14,184 nt of DNA from JANNHP01 sp031404455 (GTDB taxonomy: Bacteria; Planctomycetota; JAJSAM01; JAJVHW01): contig JANNHP010000417.1 of the NCBI GenBank assembly GCA_031404455.1, positions 1 through 14,184 on the forward strand. The letters are read 5' to 3'. Of the stretch, positions 7,562 to 13,922 are shown piece after piece. The first letter of the stretch is position 1. The number at the start of each line of letters is the position of its first letter. The translations under genes were made by a program, and so were the position numbers. Under the pieces are notes generated by a model that was given only the letters and a program-made list of their open reading frames with translations, did not search any database and was not told where the DNA came from.

Positions 7562-7792
7562 TCAGCGTCGCCCGTCCGCTTGCGCGTCGCCGGGCGGCGT
7601 CGCAGCGGCCGGCGGCGCGGGGAACTCGCTCGAGGAGACGAGCCTCAACCTCGGGACCACCTCGACCCGTCCGTCCGGACCGGTTCGGGTCTCAGGGTCG
7701 CCGCAGTGCGGACAGCCCGGCACGGCCTGGTCGCGCAGGCTCGAACAACCCGGTGAGACGAGGACGACGGCGACGATCCAGGCAAGGCGCAT
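7562..7792 (-). CDS. Small putative lipoprotein
   Basis: This 76-residue product starts at ATG 7792 and not at the in-frame codon at 7816, because GAGGA (7805-7801) sits eight bases upstream and the peptide then begins directly with a signal sequence. The signal is Met-Arg-Leu-Ala-Trp then a hydrophobic run, ending VLVSPGC with the lipidated cysteine at 16. The -3 Ser is less common than Leu in a lipobox. The mature part contains CPHC (two Cys, possibly metal or redox), a Val-Arg-Leu stretch and a Pro/Ala-rich tail with no predicted fold. I do not recognise a family. It lies between moaA and the GT2 gene on the same strand, with gaps on both sides, so its link to either is unproven. Confidence 0.68.
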   Translation of the reverse strand: MRLAWIVAVVLVSPGCSSLRDQAVPGCPHCGDPETRTGPDGRVEVVPRLRLVSSSEFPAPPAAATPPGDAQADGRR

Positions 7793-7806
7793 GTTGCGAA
7801 TCCTCG

Positions 7807-7821
7807 ACGCCGACACGGCGT
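7807..7821 (-). other. Hairpin in leader of lipoprotein gene
   Basis: ACGCCG (7807-7812) pairs perfectly with CGGCGT (7816-7821) over a three-base loop. On the minus-strand transcript it follows the moaA stop and ends just before the GAGGA ribosome-binding site of the lipoprotein. It may be a weak intrinsic terminator or leader element; no U-run is visible. Confidence 0.4.
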
Positions 7822-7863
7822 TCGGGGGAGACGTCGCAGACAGCGTGCCGCTGGAAACCCGGC

Positions 7864-8970
7864 TCAGCCGCCCAACTCATGCATCCGCCGCCCGCGCGTG
7901 TGGAGGCCGGCGGCGAGGCGGTGCCCGGTCGGCTTCGCCGCGACGGCGCGGGTGAGGATGCCGCGGACGCGCTCGCGCCGCTCGTCCTCCGTCGCGTCGG
8001 AGCGGAGCGCCGCGCGCACGTCGAGGTCGTCGTCGTGGAGAAGGCAGAGGTGGAAGCGCCCGTCGGCCGTGAGGCGCATGCGGTTGCAACTCCCGCAGTA
8101 CGGGTTCGAGACCGGCGAGATGAACCCGACGACGCCCGCGGCACCCGCAAGGCGGAAGTTCTGCGACTCGTCGCTCGCGTTGGCGGACGGCGACGCCGTG
8201 AGCGGCCCGAGCGTCTCCTCGATGCGGCGGCGCGTCTCGACGTTGCTGACGAAGTGCGTCACCGAGAGGCGCGCTTCGTCGCCCGAGCCGAGCGGCATCA
8301 GCTCGACGAACCGGACGTGCCAGTCGCGTTCCACCGTGAGACGCGCGAGCTCGACGACGTCGGCGTCGTTCATGCCCTTCACGGGGACGACGTTCATCTT
8401 GATCGGCGTCAGCCCCGCGGCCGCGGCCGCGAGGATCCCCCGCCAGATGGCGTCGATCGAGCCGAGCCGCATGACGCGCGGAAGCGTCGTGGCCGAGAGC
8501 GTGTCGAGGTGGACGTTGACGCGCCGCAGTCCCGCGTTCCTCAGCGGAACCGCGAGGTCGACGAGGCGCACCGCGTTCGTCGTCATCGCCACATCTTGGA
8601 CGCCCGGCACGGATGCGATCCGCCGGACGATGTCCACGATGTCCGAGCGCAGAGTCGGCTCGCCGCCCGTCAGCCGGAACTTCCGGAAGCCGATCGACGC
8701 GGCCGCGCGGACGACCTCCTCGATCTCCGCCGCGGTCAGGGTCTCGGGACGCTCGGGGAGGTCCTTCTTCGAGAGCGGCATGCAGTAGACGCAGCGCAGG
8801 TTGCACCGGTCGGTGACGGAGATGCGGAGGTAGTCGATGACGCGCCCGTAGGAGTCGCGGGGGCCGACGCGCGGTTCCAGGAACGGGTCGTCGGCCACGA
8901 TGGGCTTCGCCTCGACTGGGACGCCCTCGGCCGACGCCCCGATCCTGGAACCGCGCGTCGGCTGCGTCAC
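7864..8970 (-). CDS. moaA: GTP 3',8-cyclase MoaA (radical SAM, molybdenum cofactor synthesis)
   Basis: This 368-residue radical-SAM enzyme makes 3',8-cyclo-7,8-dihydro-GTP, the first step of molybdenum cofactor synthesis, in the cytoplasm. Both iron-sulfur sites are intact: CNLRCVYC (Cys56, 60, 63) in RISVTDRCNLRC, and the C-terminal Cys292, Cys295 and Cys309 with CX2CX13C spacing in NPYCGSCNRMRLTADG. LTGGEPTLR (SAM binding) and the terminal Gly-Gly tail, needed for activity in known MoaA, are also present. The GTG at 8970 overlaps the nadA stop (GTGA). It gives about 25 more N-terminal residues than usual before the SYGRVIDYLRIS core. A second GTG at 8898, preceded by GAGG at 8913-8910, is a credible alternative start. 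The extension coincides with a long hairpin. No other moa/moe gene is present. Confidence 0.95.
   Translation of the reverse strand: MTQPTRGSRIGASAEGVPVEAKPIVADDPFLEPRVGPRDSYGRVIDYLRISVTDRCNLRCVYCMPLSKKDLPERPETLTAAEIEEVVRAAASIGFRKFRLTGGEPTLRSDIVDIVRRIASVPGVQDVAMTTNAVRLVDLAVPLRNAGLRRVNVHLDTLSATTLPRVMRLGSIDAIWRGILAAAAAGLTPIKMNVVPVKGMNDADVVELARLTVERDWHVRFVELMPLGSGDEARLSVTHFVSNVETRRRIEETLGPLTASPSANASDESQNFRLAGAAGVVGFISPVSNPYCGSCNRMRLTADGRFHLCLLHDDDLDVRAALRSDATEDERRERVRGILTRAVAAKPTGHRLAAGLHTRGRRMHELGG
8863..8962 (-). repeat. Near-perfect 34-bp stem-loop at the 5' end of moaA
   Basis: Bases 8863-8887 pair with 8938-8962 with one mismatch: CGACGCGCGGTTCCAGGA on the plus strand (from 8865) recurs on the minus strand from 8960. 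After one mismatch (8888/8937), CGTCGGCC (8889-8896) pairs with GGCCGACG (8929-8936). In all about 32 of 34 pairs form around a 32-base loop (8897-8928). The loop holds a GAGG ribosome-binding-like site, and the alternative GTG start at 8898-8896 lies at its edge. It covers moaA codons 3 to about 36. Confidence 0.85.
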
Positions 8971-9971
8971 CGCGAAATCTCCAGCATGCGCTCGACGGCG
9001 CGACGCGCCTTCGCGGCGATGTCGGGCGCGACGTGGATCTCCGGTCTCATGTCGCGCAGGCAGAGCCACAGCTTGCGCAGCGTGTTGCGCCGCATGTGCG
9101 GACAGACGGCGCACGCGCAGCCGTGCTCGCGGCCCCCGGTCGCGGCCGAGAGCACGTTGCTGCGCGACGGCGGCAGCGGGATGACGTACGCGTCCGGCGC
9201 CTGACGGTGGATCTCGTGGAGGATGCCCGCCTCGGTCGCGAGGATGTACGTCTTCGACGGATCGGCCTTCACGCGCGCGATGAGTCCCGACGTCGATCCC
9301 ACGTAGTCCGCGAGTGCGAGCACCTCGGCCGGACACTCGGGATGCGCGATGACCTCGGCGCCGGGGTGCTTGTCGAGGAGGGCCTGCAACTGCTCGACCG
9401 CGAATGCGTCGTGGACCATGCAGCGTCCGGGCCAGAGCGTCATCGGGCGGCCGGTCTTCTGGATGAGCCAGTTGCCGAGGTGCTGGTCCGGCGCGAAGAG
9501 GATCGGCGTGCCCGCGGGCACCGAGCGCACGACCTTCTCCGCGTTCGAGGACGTGCAGATGATGTCGCTGAGCGCCTTCACCGCGGCCGAGCAGTTGATG
9601 TAGCTGATGACGACGTGCCCCGGGTGCGCGCGGACCCACTTCTCGAACTCGGCCGCGGGAGCGCTCTCGTCGAGCGAGCAGCCGGCCTCGAGGTCGGGGA
9701 TGACGACGCGCTTCGTCGGGTTCAGGATCTTCGCCGTCTCCGCCATGAAGTGGACGCCCGCGAACGCGATGACGGCGGCGTCGGTCTTCGCCGCCTGCTG
9801 CGCCAACTGCAGCGAGTCGCCGACGAAGTCCGCGACGTCCTGGATGTCCGCTTCCTGGTAGTAGTGCGCCAGGATCACGGCGTTGCGCTCGCGCTTCAAG
9901 TGCGCGATCTCCGTGCGGAGTTCCTCGCGGGTACGCGGCTCGGAAGCGGTGGAAGGGGCGACGGCCGTCAT
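8967..9971 (-). CDS. nadA: Quinolinate synthase NadA
   Basis: This 334-residue cytoplasmic enzyme condenses iminoaspartate with dihydroxyacetone phosphate to quinolinate in NAD synthesis and needs a [4Fe-4S] cluster. Family blocks are clear: LAHYYQEADIQDVADFVGDSLQLA at 34-57, IPDLEAGCSLDE at 91-102, YINCSAAVKA at 124-133, TSSNAE at 140-145, PGRCMVHDAF at 181-190, HPECPAEV at 210-217, ADYVGSTSGLI at 221-231 and CACAVCPHMRRNTL at 285-298. Cys98, Cys184 and one Cys of the CACAVC group are the likely cluster ligands. The start is ATG 9971, but no Shine-Dalgarno sequence is visible and an 8-bp GC stem sits three bases upstream. It overlaps moaA by four bases. nadB and nadC are not in the window. 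Confidence 0.96.
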   Translation of the reverse strand: MTAVAPSTASEPRTREELRTEIAHLKRERNAVILAHYYQEADIQDVADFVGDSLQLAQQAAKTDAAVIAFAGVHFMAETAKILNPTKRVVIPDLEAGCSLDESAPAAEFEKWVRAHPGHVVISYINCSAAVKALSDIICTSSNAEKVVRSVPAGTPILFAPDQHLGNWLIQKTGRPMTLWPGRCMVHDAFAVEQLQALLDKHPGAEVIAHPECPAEVLALADYVGSTSGLIARVKADPSKTYILATEAGILHEIHRQAPDAYVIPLPPSRSNVLSAATGGREHGCACAVCPHMRRNTLRKLWLCLRDMRPEIHVAPDIAAKARRAVERMLEISR

Positions 9972-9974
9972 GGG

Positions 9975-9996
9975 GGCGCGCGCATCATCGCGCGCC
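9975..9996 (-). promoter_or_regulatory. GC hairpin directly upstream of nadA start
   Basis: GGCGCGCG (9975-9982) pairs perfectly with CGCGCGCC (9989-9996) around the loop CATCAT. In the transcript the stem ends three bases before the nadA ATG, where the ribosome must bind. It could lower nadA translation or mark a terminator followed by leaderless initiation. The function is inferred. Confidence 0.5.
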
Positions 9997-10007
9997 GGGC
10001 CGGGCGG

Positions 10008-10023
10008 GCACGAATCATCGTGC
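10008..10023 (-). terminator. Small hairpin over the DUF2442 stop codon
   Basis: GCACGA (10008-10013) pairs perfectly with TCGTGC (10018-10023) over the loop ATCA. It covers the stop codon of the DUF2442 gene (10015-10017) and lies 11 bases from the second hairpin before nadA. It may be a weak terminator; there is no T-run. Confidence 0.4.
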
Positions 10024-10368
10024 GGAGGCAGGCCGGACCTTCGCCGCGCGACGCTTCGCAGACTTGCGAGGCGGCGGCGGCGTGTACCCGGTGAGCAGGC
10101 TGCGGATGCTCTTCCCGGTGACCTTCGAATAGAGGAGGAGGTTGTCCACGTCCGACCCGTTCGGCCAAGTGATCACGCCCGCCTCCGGATGGATGAACGC
10201 CTTCGCGAAGTACGCGGGTTCCTTCAGCGGCTCGCCGAGTTCGCCGCGGAACCTCAGGATCTTCCGGAAGTCCAGCTCACCCTCGACGCCGTCGTCGAAG
10301 CGCAGCCACAGCCGGTGGCCTCCTAGGTAACGGATCGCGACCATGTCCTGCATCGTCTCTGCGCTCAT
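10015..10368 (-). CDS. DUF2442 domain protein
   Basis: This 117-residue protein has the DUF2442 pattern across residues 8-90: VAIRYLGGHRLWLRFDDGVEGELDF, a middle GEPLKEPAYFAKAFIHPEAG and the diagnostic ITWPNGSDVDNLLLYSK. The C-terminal 25 residues are Pro/Lys/Arg-rich (PPPPRKSAKRRAAK), which could bind nucleic acid. It begins 10 bases after the DUF4160 gene, and its AGGA ribosome-binding site (10380-10377) overlaps that gene's TAG stop, implying translational coupling. DUF4160 and DUF2442 genes are, as I recall, often neighbours, and a toxin-antitoxin-like role has been considered. That role is not shown by this sequence. ATG 10353 is a possible shorter start. Confidence 0.85.
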   Translation of the reverse strand: MSAETMQDMVAIRYLGGHRLWLRFDDGVEGELDFRKILRFRGELGEPLKEPAYFAKAFIHPEAGVITWPNGSDVDNLLLYSKVTGKSIRSLLTGYTPPPPRKSAKRRAAKVRPASAR

Positions 10369-10378
10369 GTAGCGGATC

Positions 10379-10639
10379 CTATCCGAGCGGCGGGATCTTG
10401 CCCGGCGTCACGCCGCTTCGCGCCATCGACCATGTCGCCTGCAAGTCGTCCCGATGAAGAGACGCCCACTCCATCAGCAATCCGAGCGCGCGTGGATGGA
10501 TCCGGCCTCGGACCACCCGGAGCGTCCGAATGTCGACCACGACGTTGCGCCCTGCGTAACGCGCATGGAAATGCGCGGGCTCGTGATCGTTGACGTACAT
10601 GTGGACGACGATGCCGAAAAAGCGGCTGATCTCGGGCAC
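10379..10639 (-). CDS. DUF4160 domain protein
   Basis: This 86-residue protein matches DUF4160 along its whole length: MPEISRFFGIVVHMYVNDHEPAHFHARYAG at the start, RIHPRALGLLMEWASLHRDDLQATW in the middle and a terminal IPPLG. The start is GTG 10639 and not the longer in-frame possibility at 10705, because GAGGTG (10649-10644) lies just upstream and members of the family begin Met-Pro-x-Ile-Ser. The conserved Asp-His-x-Pro-x-His-Phe-His cluster is typical and might bind metal, but no activity is established to my knowledge. It is the first gene of a minus-strand unit with DUF2442 and is divergent from the cupin gene across about 100 bases. Confidence 0.88.
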   Translation of the reverse strand: MPEISRFFGIVVHMYVNDHEPAHFHARYAGRNVVVDIRTLRVVRGRIHPRALGLLMEWASLHRDDLQATWSMARSGVTPGKIPPLG

Positions 10640-10719
10640 GGAGCACCTCGTCGGCGCTCCCTGCCTGTCCATCCTGGCGAGCAGTATCGTCCGCGCCGGC
10701 GACATCGGAGGACGGTTAC

Positions 10720-10746
10720 CATCGGGCCTCCCCTGGAGGCCCGATG
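10720..10746. promoter_or_regulatory. Perfect 12-bp hairpin burying the ribosome-binding site and ATG of the cupin gene
   Basis: CATCGGGCCTCC (10720-10731) pairs with GGAGGCCCGATG (10735-10746) without mismatch over the loop CCT. The right arm contains the Shine-Dalgarno GGAGG (10735-10739) and the cupin ATG (10744-10746), so both would be hidden in the folded RNA. As DNA it is also a palindrome in the divergent DUF4160-cupin intergenic region and could be an operator. The rest of that gap (10640-10719) shows no convincing -35/-10 pair. Confidence 0.8.
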
Positions 10747-11103
10747 TACGACATCCGCACCGACGTGAAGTACGGCCCGTTCGAGACGGTCGATCTCGGC
10801 AAGCTCGCCGACGAGGCGCCGTCCAAGTGGTGGAACCAGTCGCTCGTGAAGGTGAACGACAGCGTCGCGCGCGTCGGCGTCTTCGAGGGCGAGTTCCACT
10901 GGCACAAGCACGACCGCGAGGACGAGATGTTCTACGTCGTCGAGGGGTGCCTCCTCGTGGACATCGAGGACCGAGGCACCGTCGAACTGGCGCCGCGGCA
11001 GGGCGTCATGGTCCCGAAGGGCGTGATGCACCGCACGCGCGCGCCGACGCGCACCGTCGTGCTCATGATCGAGGCGGCGACGGTCGTCCCCACGGGCGAC
11101 TGA
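10744..11103 (+). CDS. Single-domain cupin protein
   Basis: This 119-residue small cupin has both metal-binding motifs. Motif 1 is HKHDREDEMFYVVEG, with His54, His56, Glu61 and Gly68 in exact HXHX4EX6G spacing and a further His52. Motif 2 is GVMVPKGVMH, with Pro91, Gly93 and His96. It should fold as a beta-barrel with a bound divalent metal. Such proteins range from isomerases and dioxygenases to sensors, and the substrate cannot be told here. The opening WWNQSLVKVNDSVARVGVFEGEFHWHKH is common in stand-alone cupins of unknown role. It is the only plus-strand gene in the right half and is transcribed alone, divergent from DUF4160 and convergent with the methyltransferase gene. Translation may be controlled by the hairpin over its start. 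Confidence 0.93.
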   Translation: MYDIRTDVKYGPFETVDLGKLADEAPSKWWNQSLVKVNDSVARVGVFEGEFHWHKHDREDEMFYVVEGCLLVDIEDRGTVELAPRQGVMVPKGVMHRTRAPTRTVVLMIEAATVVPTGD

Positions 11104-11106
11104 CCC

Positions 11107-11119
11107 CGCCCGGCGGGCG
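11107..11119. terminator. Small convergent hairpin
   Basis: CGCCC (11107-11111) pairs with GGGCG (11115-11119) over a three-base loop in the 18-base gap between the cupin stop and the stop of the convergent methyltransferase gene. TTCT follows on the plus strand. It may be a weak bidirectional terminator. Confidence 0.4.
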
Positions 11120-11121
11120 TT

Positions 11122-11826
11122 CTACCGCACGCGAGAGACCGTCGTCCGCGATGCGGACGCGTTCGCCGCCGCGCTCGTCTGCACGGACGCGCGCTCGCGC
11201 AGGTCGCGGAAGTGCGGCCGCTCGACGACCGCCGCGAAGAGCAGCATCAGCGACTGCGAGCAGAGCGCGGCGACGAGTCCCCACACGGAACCGAACACGA
11301 GCGCGAAGCCGTACGCGTGCGCGTAGCCGACGGTGTACATCGGGTTCGAGAGGAAGCGGTACGGGCCGATCGTCGAGACGCGGACGACCTCTTCGGTGAC
11401 AAAGAAGCTGCGCCAGTGATAGGCGCCGTCGGGGAGGCTCGCGGACGCCCAGACCTTCGTCCCGAGGCCGATCGCGATGAGTGCCAGCCCCGCAGCGATC
11501 ATCGCCCACGCCGGCACCGGGACGTCCAGCGAGCCGCGCGTGACGAGGCAGAGTGCCCCGAACGCGACGGCGTCGTTGTCCATGAGCCACGAAGCGCGGG
11601 TGCGGAAGCGGCGCCAGTCGGCGTCCGCGCCGGTCTCAGCAGTGTTCGGACGCTCTGTCGTGCGGCGCCGCAGCGACTCGGCGACGAAACCCACGTAGGC
11701 GAGTCGGGAAGCGGCGCACCAGACGGCCGCGAGCGGCGCGGAGCCGACGGCGAGGACGGCGAGGCCGACGAGGATCGCCGGCGCGTGAGACACGATCTGC
11801 CGGAGCCAGCGCGCGATGGTGTCCAC
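11122..11826 (-). CDS. PEMT/ICMT-like membrane methyltransferase
   Basis: This 234-residue integral membrane protein has about five hydrophobic segments (near 15-45, 86-97, 105-127, 165-180 and 182-200). The C-terminal signature of the phospholipid-methyltransferase/isoprenylcysteine-carboxyl-methyltransferase group is present: GPYRFLSNPMYTVGYAHA at 154-171 (the Arg-x-x-x-x-Pro-x-Tyr S-adenosylmethionine-binding region) and VERPHF at 201-206 (Glu-x-x-x-Phe). It probably methylates a lipid or small hydrophobic substrate in the inner membrane, but the substrate is unknown. The GTG start at 11826 follows the upstream gene by 12 bases, so both are probably cotranscribed. The C-terminal 28 residues are Ser/Ala-rich and not conserved-looking. 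Confidence 0.85.
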   Translation of the reverse strand: MDTIARWLRQIVSHAPAILVGLAVLAVGSAPLAAVWCAASRLAYVGFVAESLRRRTTERPNTAETGADADWRRFRTRASWLMDNDAVAFGALCLVTRGSLDVPVPAWAMIAAGLALIAIGLGTKVWASASLPDGAYHWRSFFVTEEVVRVSTIGPYRFLSNPMYTVGYAHAYGFALVFGSVWGLVAALCSQSLMLLFAAVVERPHFRDLRERASVQTSAAANASASRTTVSRVR

Positions 11827-11838
11827 GGGCTCGCGAAG

Positions 11839-13920
11839 CTACAGCTTCCGCACCCACTCGGCGAAGAGAGGGTCCATCTCGGGAAGCTGTCTCGCGAAGA
11901 ACGCGAGGAACTCCTTGAGGCCCGTGTCGTCGACGTCGCGCGCAGTCGTCGGGAGCTTCTCCATCGTGCTCACCCACTCCGCGAACTTCCTCTTCACCGG
12001 TTCAGGCGCTGCGTCGACGAGCCACGCGTGGAGCGCCCAGGCCTCCGCGTACCAGATGCGGCGCTGCTCGGGAGTGAGGTTGCGCGGGTCCCTCGCGACG
12101 ACGTCGATCATCGGAGGCATCTTCCCCGCGGCCGCCGCCGACGCGAGGAGCTGGACCGAACCTAGGTGCCCGACGAGGCCGACCTTCAGCGTGGTGCCGT
12201 CGAACGAGACGGTCCCGTACTCGGCATTGCCGAACCAGGCCGCGCGTCCCTCGTCGTACCAGACCGGCCACGACTTCCCGGTCGCGGCACGCAGGTACTG
12301 CTTCGCGACCTGGCCCATCGTGTTGGCGAGGCCGTCGCGCTTGTCGAAGGTGGTGAAGCTGACGTTTCTGTCGAGGTCGGCGAACCGTCCCCACGCGGCC
12401 TTCGCCTCGTAGCCGTTCGCCTTGCAGAACTCGGTGAAGCCGGCGGCGTCCTTGAAGACGAACACGGAGAGCGGGAGGAGTTTCGCCGGCGGTTCGCGTC
12501 CCACGAGCCGGACGAGCTCGCGGTACTCGGCCTCGAGCGCCGCGAGGTACCAGTCGGCCCACCTCCGCGGCAGGTCGGTGCGCAGGCGGATGCGCGGCGT
12601 GCGCAGCTCCCACGCGTGCTCCCACGCTCCGCGGATGTCGTCGGCGCGCTCGGGCGTGTACCAGTAGCCGTCGACGAAGACCTTCCCCTGCGCCTCGGCG
12701 TCCGCGCACTCGCGCAGATACGCGGCAATCAGCAGCGCCGCCTCGCGGCGGACTTTCGGGTCGGCGTCCACCTCGTAGCGGAAGTGCCAGGGCAGCCGCG
12801 TGCGCAGCACCTGCCAAGCGAGCGTGCGCGCCGACTGGTCCTTCGAGTCGAGGAGCGAAGCGAGACGGTCGGCCACGGCGCCGCCGGCGTCGTGGTCCAT
12901 CAGCGCCTCGGCCGCGCGGATGCGGATGACGAGGGGCACCTTCACGTCGCCGACGAGCGGCGCGATCGCCTCCGGGGCGACGCCCTTCTTCGGATCGGCC
13001 TGCGCGGCGGCATCGGGGTGCGCGAACTTCTCGACCATCTCCGCGAGCTTCTTCTCGGGCGGCTTCCACCTGTTGCCGGGGTGCAGCAGGTTCGACGCGA
13101 CGTACGGGAGGAGGCCGTTCGCGGCGCACCACGCGGGATCGATCTTGCCCGAGATCGTCAGCGGGCCGAAGTCGGCGGCGCCGCCCGAGACGTAGAGCCC
13201 CGGCGTGAACCGCGTCATCGGCGTGTCGGTGTCCTTGCCCTTCAGCGTGTTCGCGTCGCCGCCCTTCGGCGAGATCGTGAACGTGGTCTCGGGGCCCTTC
13301 CTGATCACGTCGAACGTGACTTCGGCGTCGGGCGCCATGCGGGGCTCGATCCGCCGGTCGATGTAGCGGAACTCCACCATGCCGGGCGTGGGCGACGTGA
13401 TGCCGCCCATCTTGTTGATCATGTTCGTGTTGCCCGCGGCGCCGTCGAAGCGGGTGAAGAGGATGTCCTGCACGAGGCAGAGGATCGACTCGTCGGAGCT
13501 TCCCGGCATGGGCAGCACGATCCCGAGGTCGTGCGGGTCGCGCAGGATCGTCGGCCCGACCTTGACCTCGAAGTCGGCGAGGAACCCGAGACGGACGCGG
13601 ATCCCCGCCGTCCCGTCGGCGACGACGCGGCCGTTCTTCACCACGAACCCGCCGCGGAGCGTCGAGCGCACCGGCACGAACGACTCGAAGTCGCGCAGGT
13701 CGTCGTCGGACTTCCAGTTCCAGCGCAGCGTGACGCGATCGCCGTCGAAGTCGACGATCTCGCCCTGGAACGCGCGGTCGATCGGGCGCGGAAGGGGCGG
13801 CGGCGGCGCGACGTCGTCGCTGAAGGGCAGGCGCGGCGCGGGCGCGGGGTCGGAGGCTCTCGCGGGGCCGATCGCCACGAGGCACGTCGCCACCGAAGCG
13901 GCGCAGAAGAGGCCCCGCAT
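11839..13920 (-). CDS. Secreted multidomain protein with degenerate DUF1570-like peptidase domain
   Basis: This 693-residue exported protein starts at ATG 13920, two bases after an upstream stop. It begins with a signal peptide (MRGLFCAASVATCLVAIGPARA, cut after Ala-Arg-Ala). A Pro-rich linker leads to a beta-rich region (about 50-260) that looks like a LamG/glucanase-type sandwich (FTPGLYVSGGAADFGPLTISG). A helical, HEAT-like stretch follows (about 315-400), then a C-terminal region (about 430-600) resembling DUF1570/peptidase-MA proteins: RTPRIRLRTDLP, LPLSVFVFKDAAGFTEFCKANG and WPVWYDEGRAAWFG. Where the family has HExxH, the sequence reads QVAKQ (about 537-541), so catalysis is doubtful. 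The domain names are from memory of patterns and not from a search. It probably acts in the periplasm or at the cell surface. A longer in-frame reading to 14094 is Arg-rich and rejected. Confidence 0.8.
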   Translation of the reverse strand: MRGLFCAASVATCLVAIGPARASDPAPAPRLPFSDDVAPPPPLPRPIDRAFQGEIVDFDGDRVTLRWNWKSDDDLRDFESFVPVRSTLRGGFVVKNGRVVADGTAGIRVRLGFLADFEVKVGPTILRDPHDLGIVLPMPGSSDESILCLVQDILFTRFDGAAGNTNMINKMGGITSPTPGMVEFRYIDRRIEPRMAPDAEVTFDVIRKGPETTFTISPKGGDANTLKGKDTDTPMTRFTPGLYVSGGAADFGPLTISGKIDPAWCAANGLLPYVASNLLHPGNRWKPPEKKLAEMVEKFAHPDAAAQADPKKGVAPEAIAPLVGDVKVPLVIRIRAAEALMDHDAGGAVADRLASLLDSKDQSARTLAWQVLRTRLPWHFRYEVDADPKVRREAALLIAAYLRECADAEAQGKVFVDGYWYTPERADDIRGAWEHAWELRTPRIRLRTDLPRRWADWYLAALEAEYRELVRLVGREPPAKLLPLSVFVFKDAAGFTEFCKANGYEAKAAWGRFADLDRNVSFTTFDKRDGLANTMGQVAKQYLRAATGKSWPVWYDEGRAAWFGNAEYGTVSFDGTTLKVGLVGHLGSVQLLASAAAAGKMPPMIDVVARDPRNLTPEQRRIWYAEAWALHAWLVDAAPEPVKRKFAEWVSTMEKLPTTARDVDDTGLKEFLAFFARQLPEMDPLFAEWVRKL

Positions 13921-13922
13921 GC

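Noticed and set aside
8863..8962. Moco riboswitch upstream of moaA
   Set aside because: The structure is one long simple stem mostly inside the reading frame and I do not recognise the multi-helix layout of the Moco RNA motif.
10640..10705. Longer DUF4160 start at 10705
   Set aside because: The extra 22 residues do not fit the family, and GTG 10639 gives the usual Met-Pro-x-Ile-Ser start with a good ribosome-binding site.
10474..11031. Minus-strand open frame crossing the DUF4160-cupin gap
   Set aside because: It runs antisense to the well-supported cupin and out of frame with DUF4160, and its composition is that of a shadow frame.
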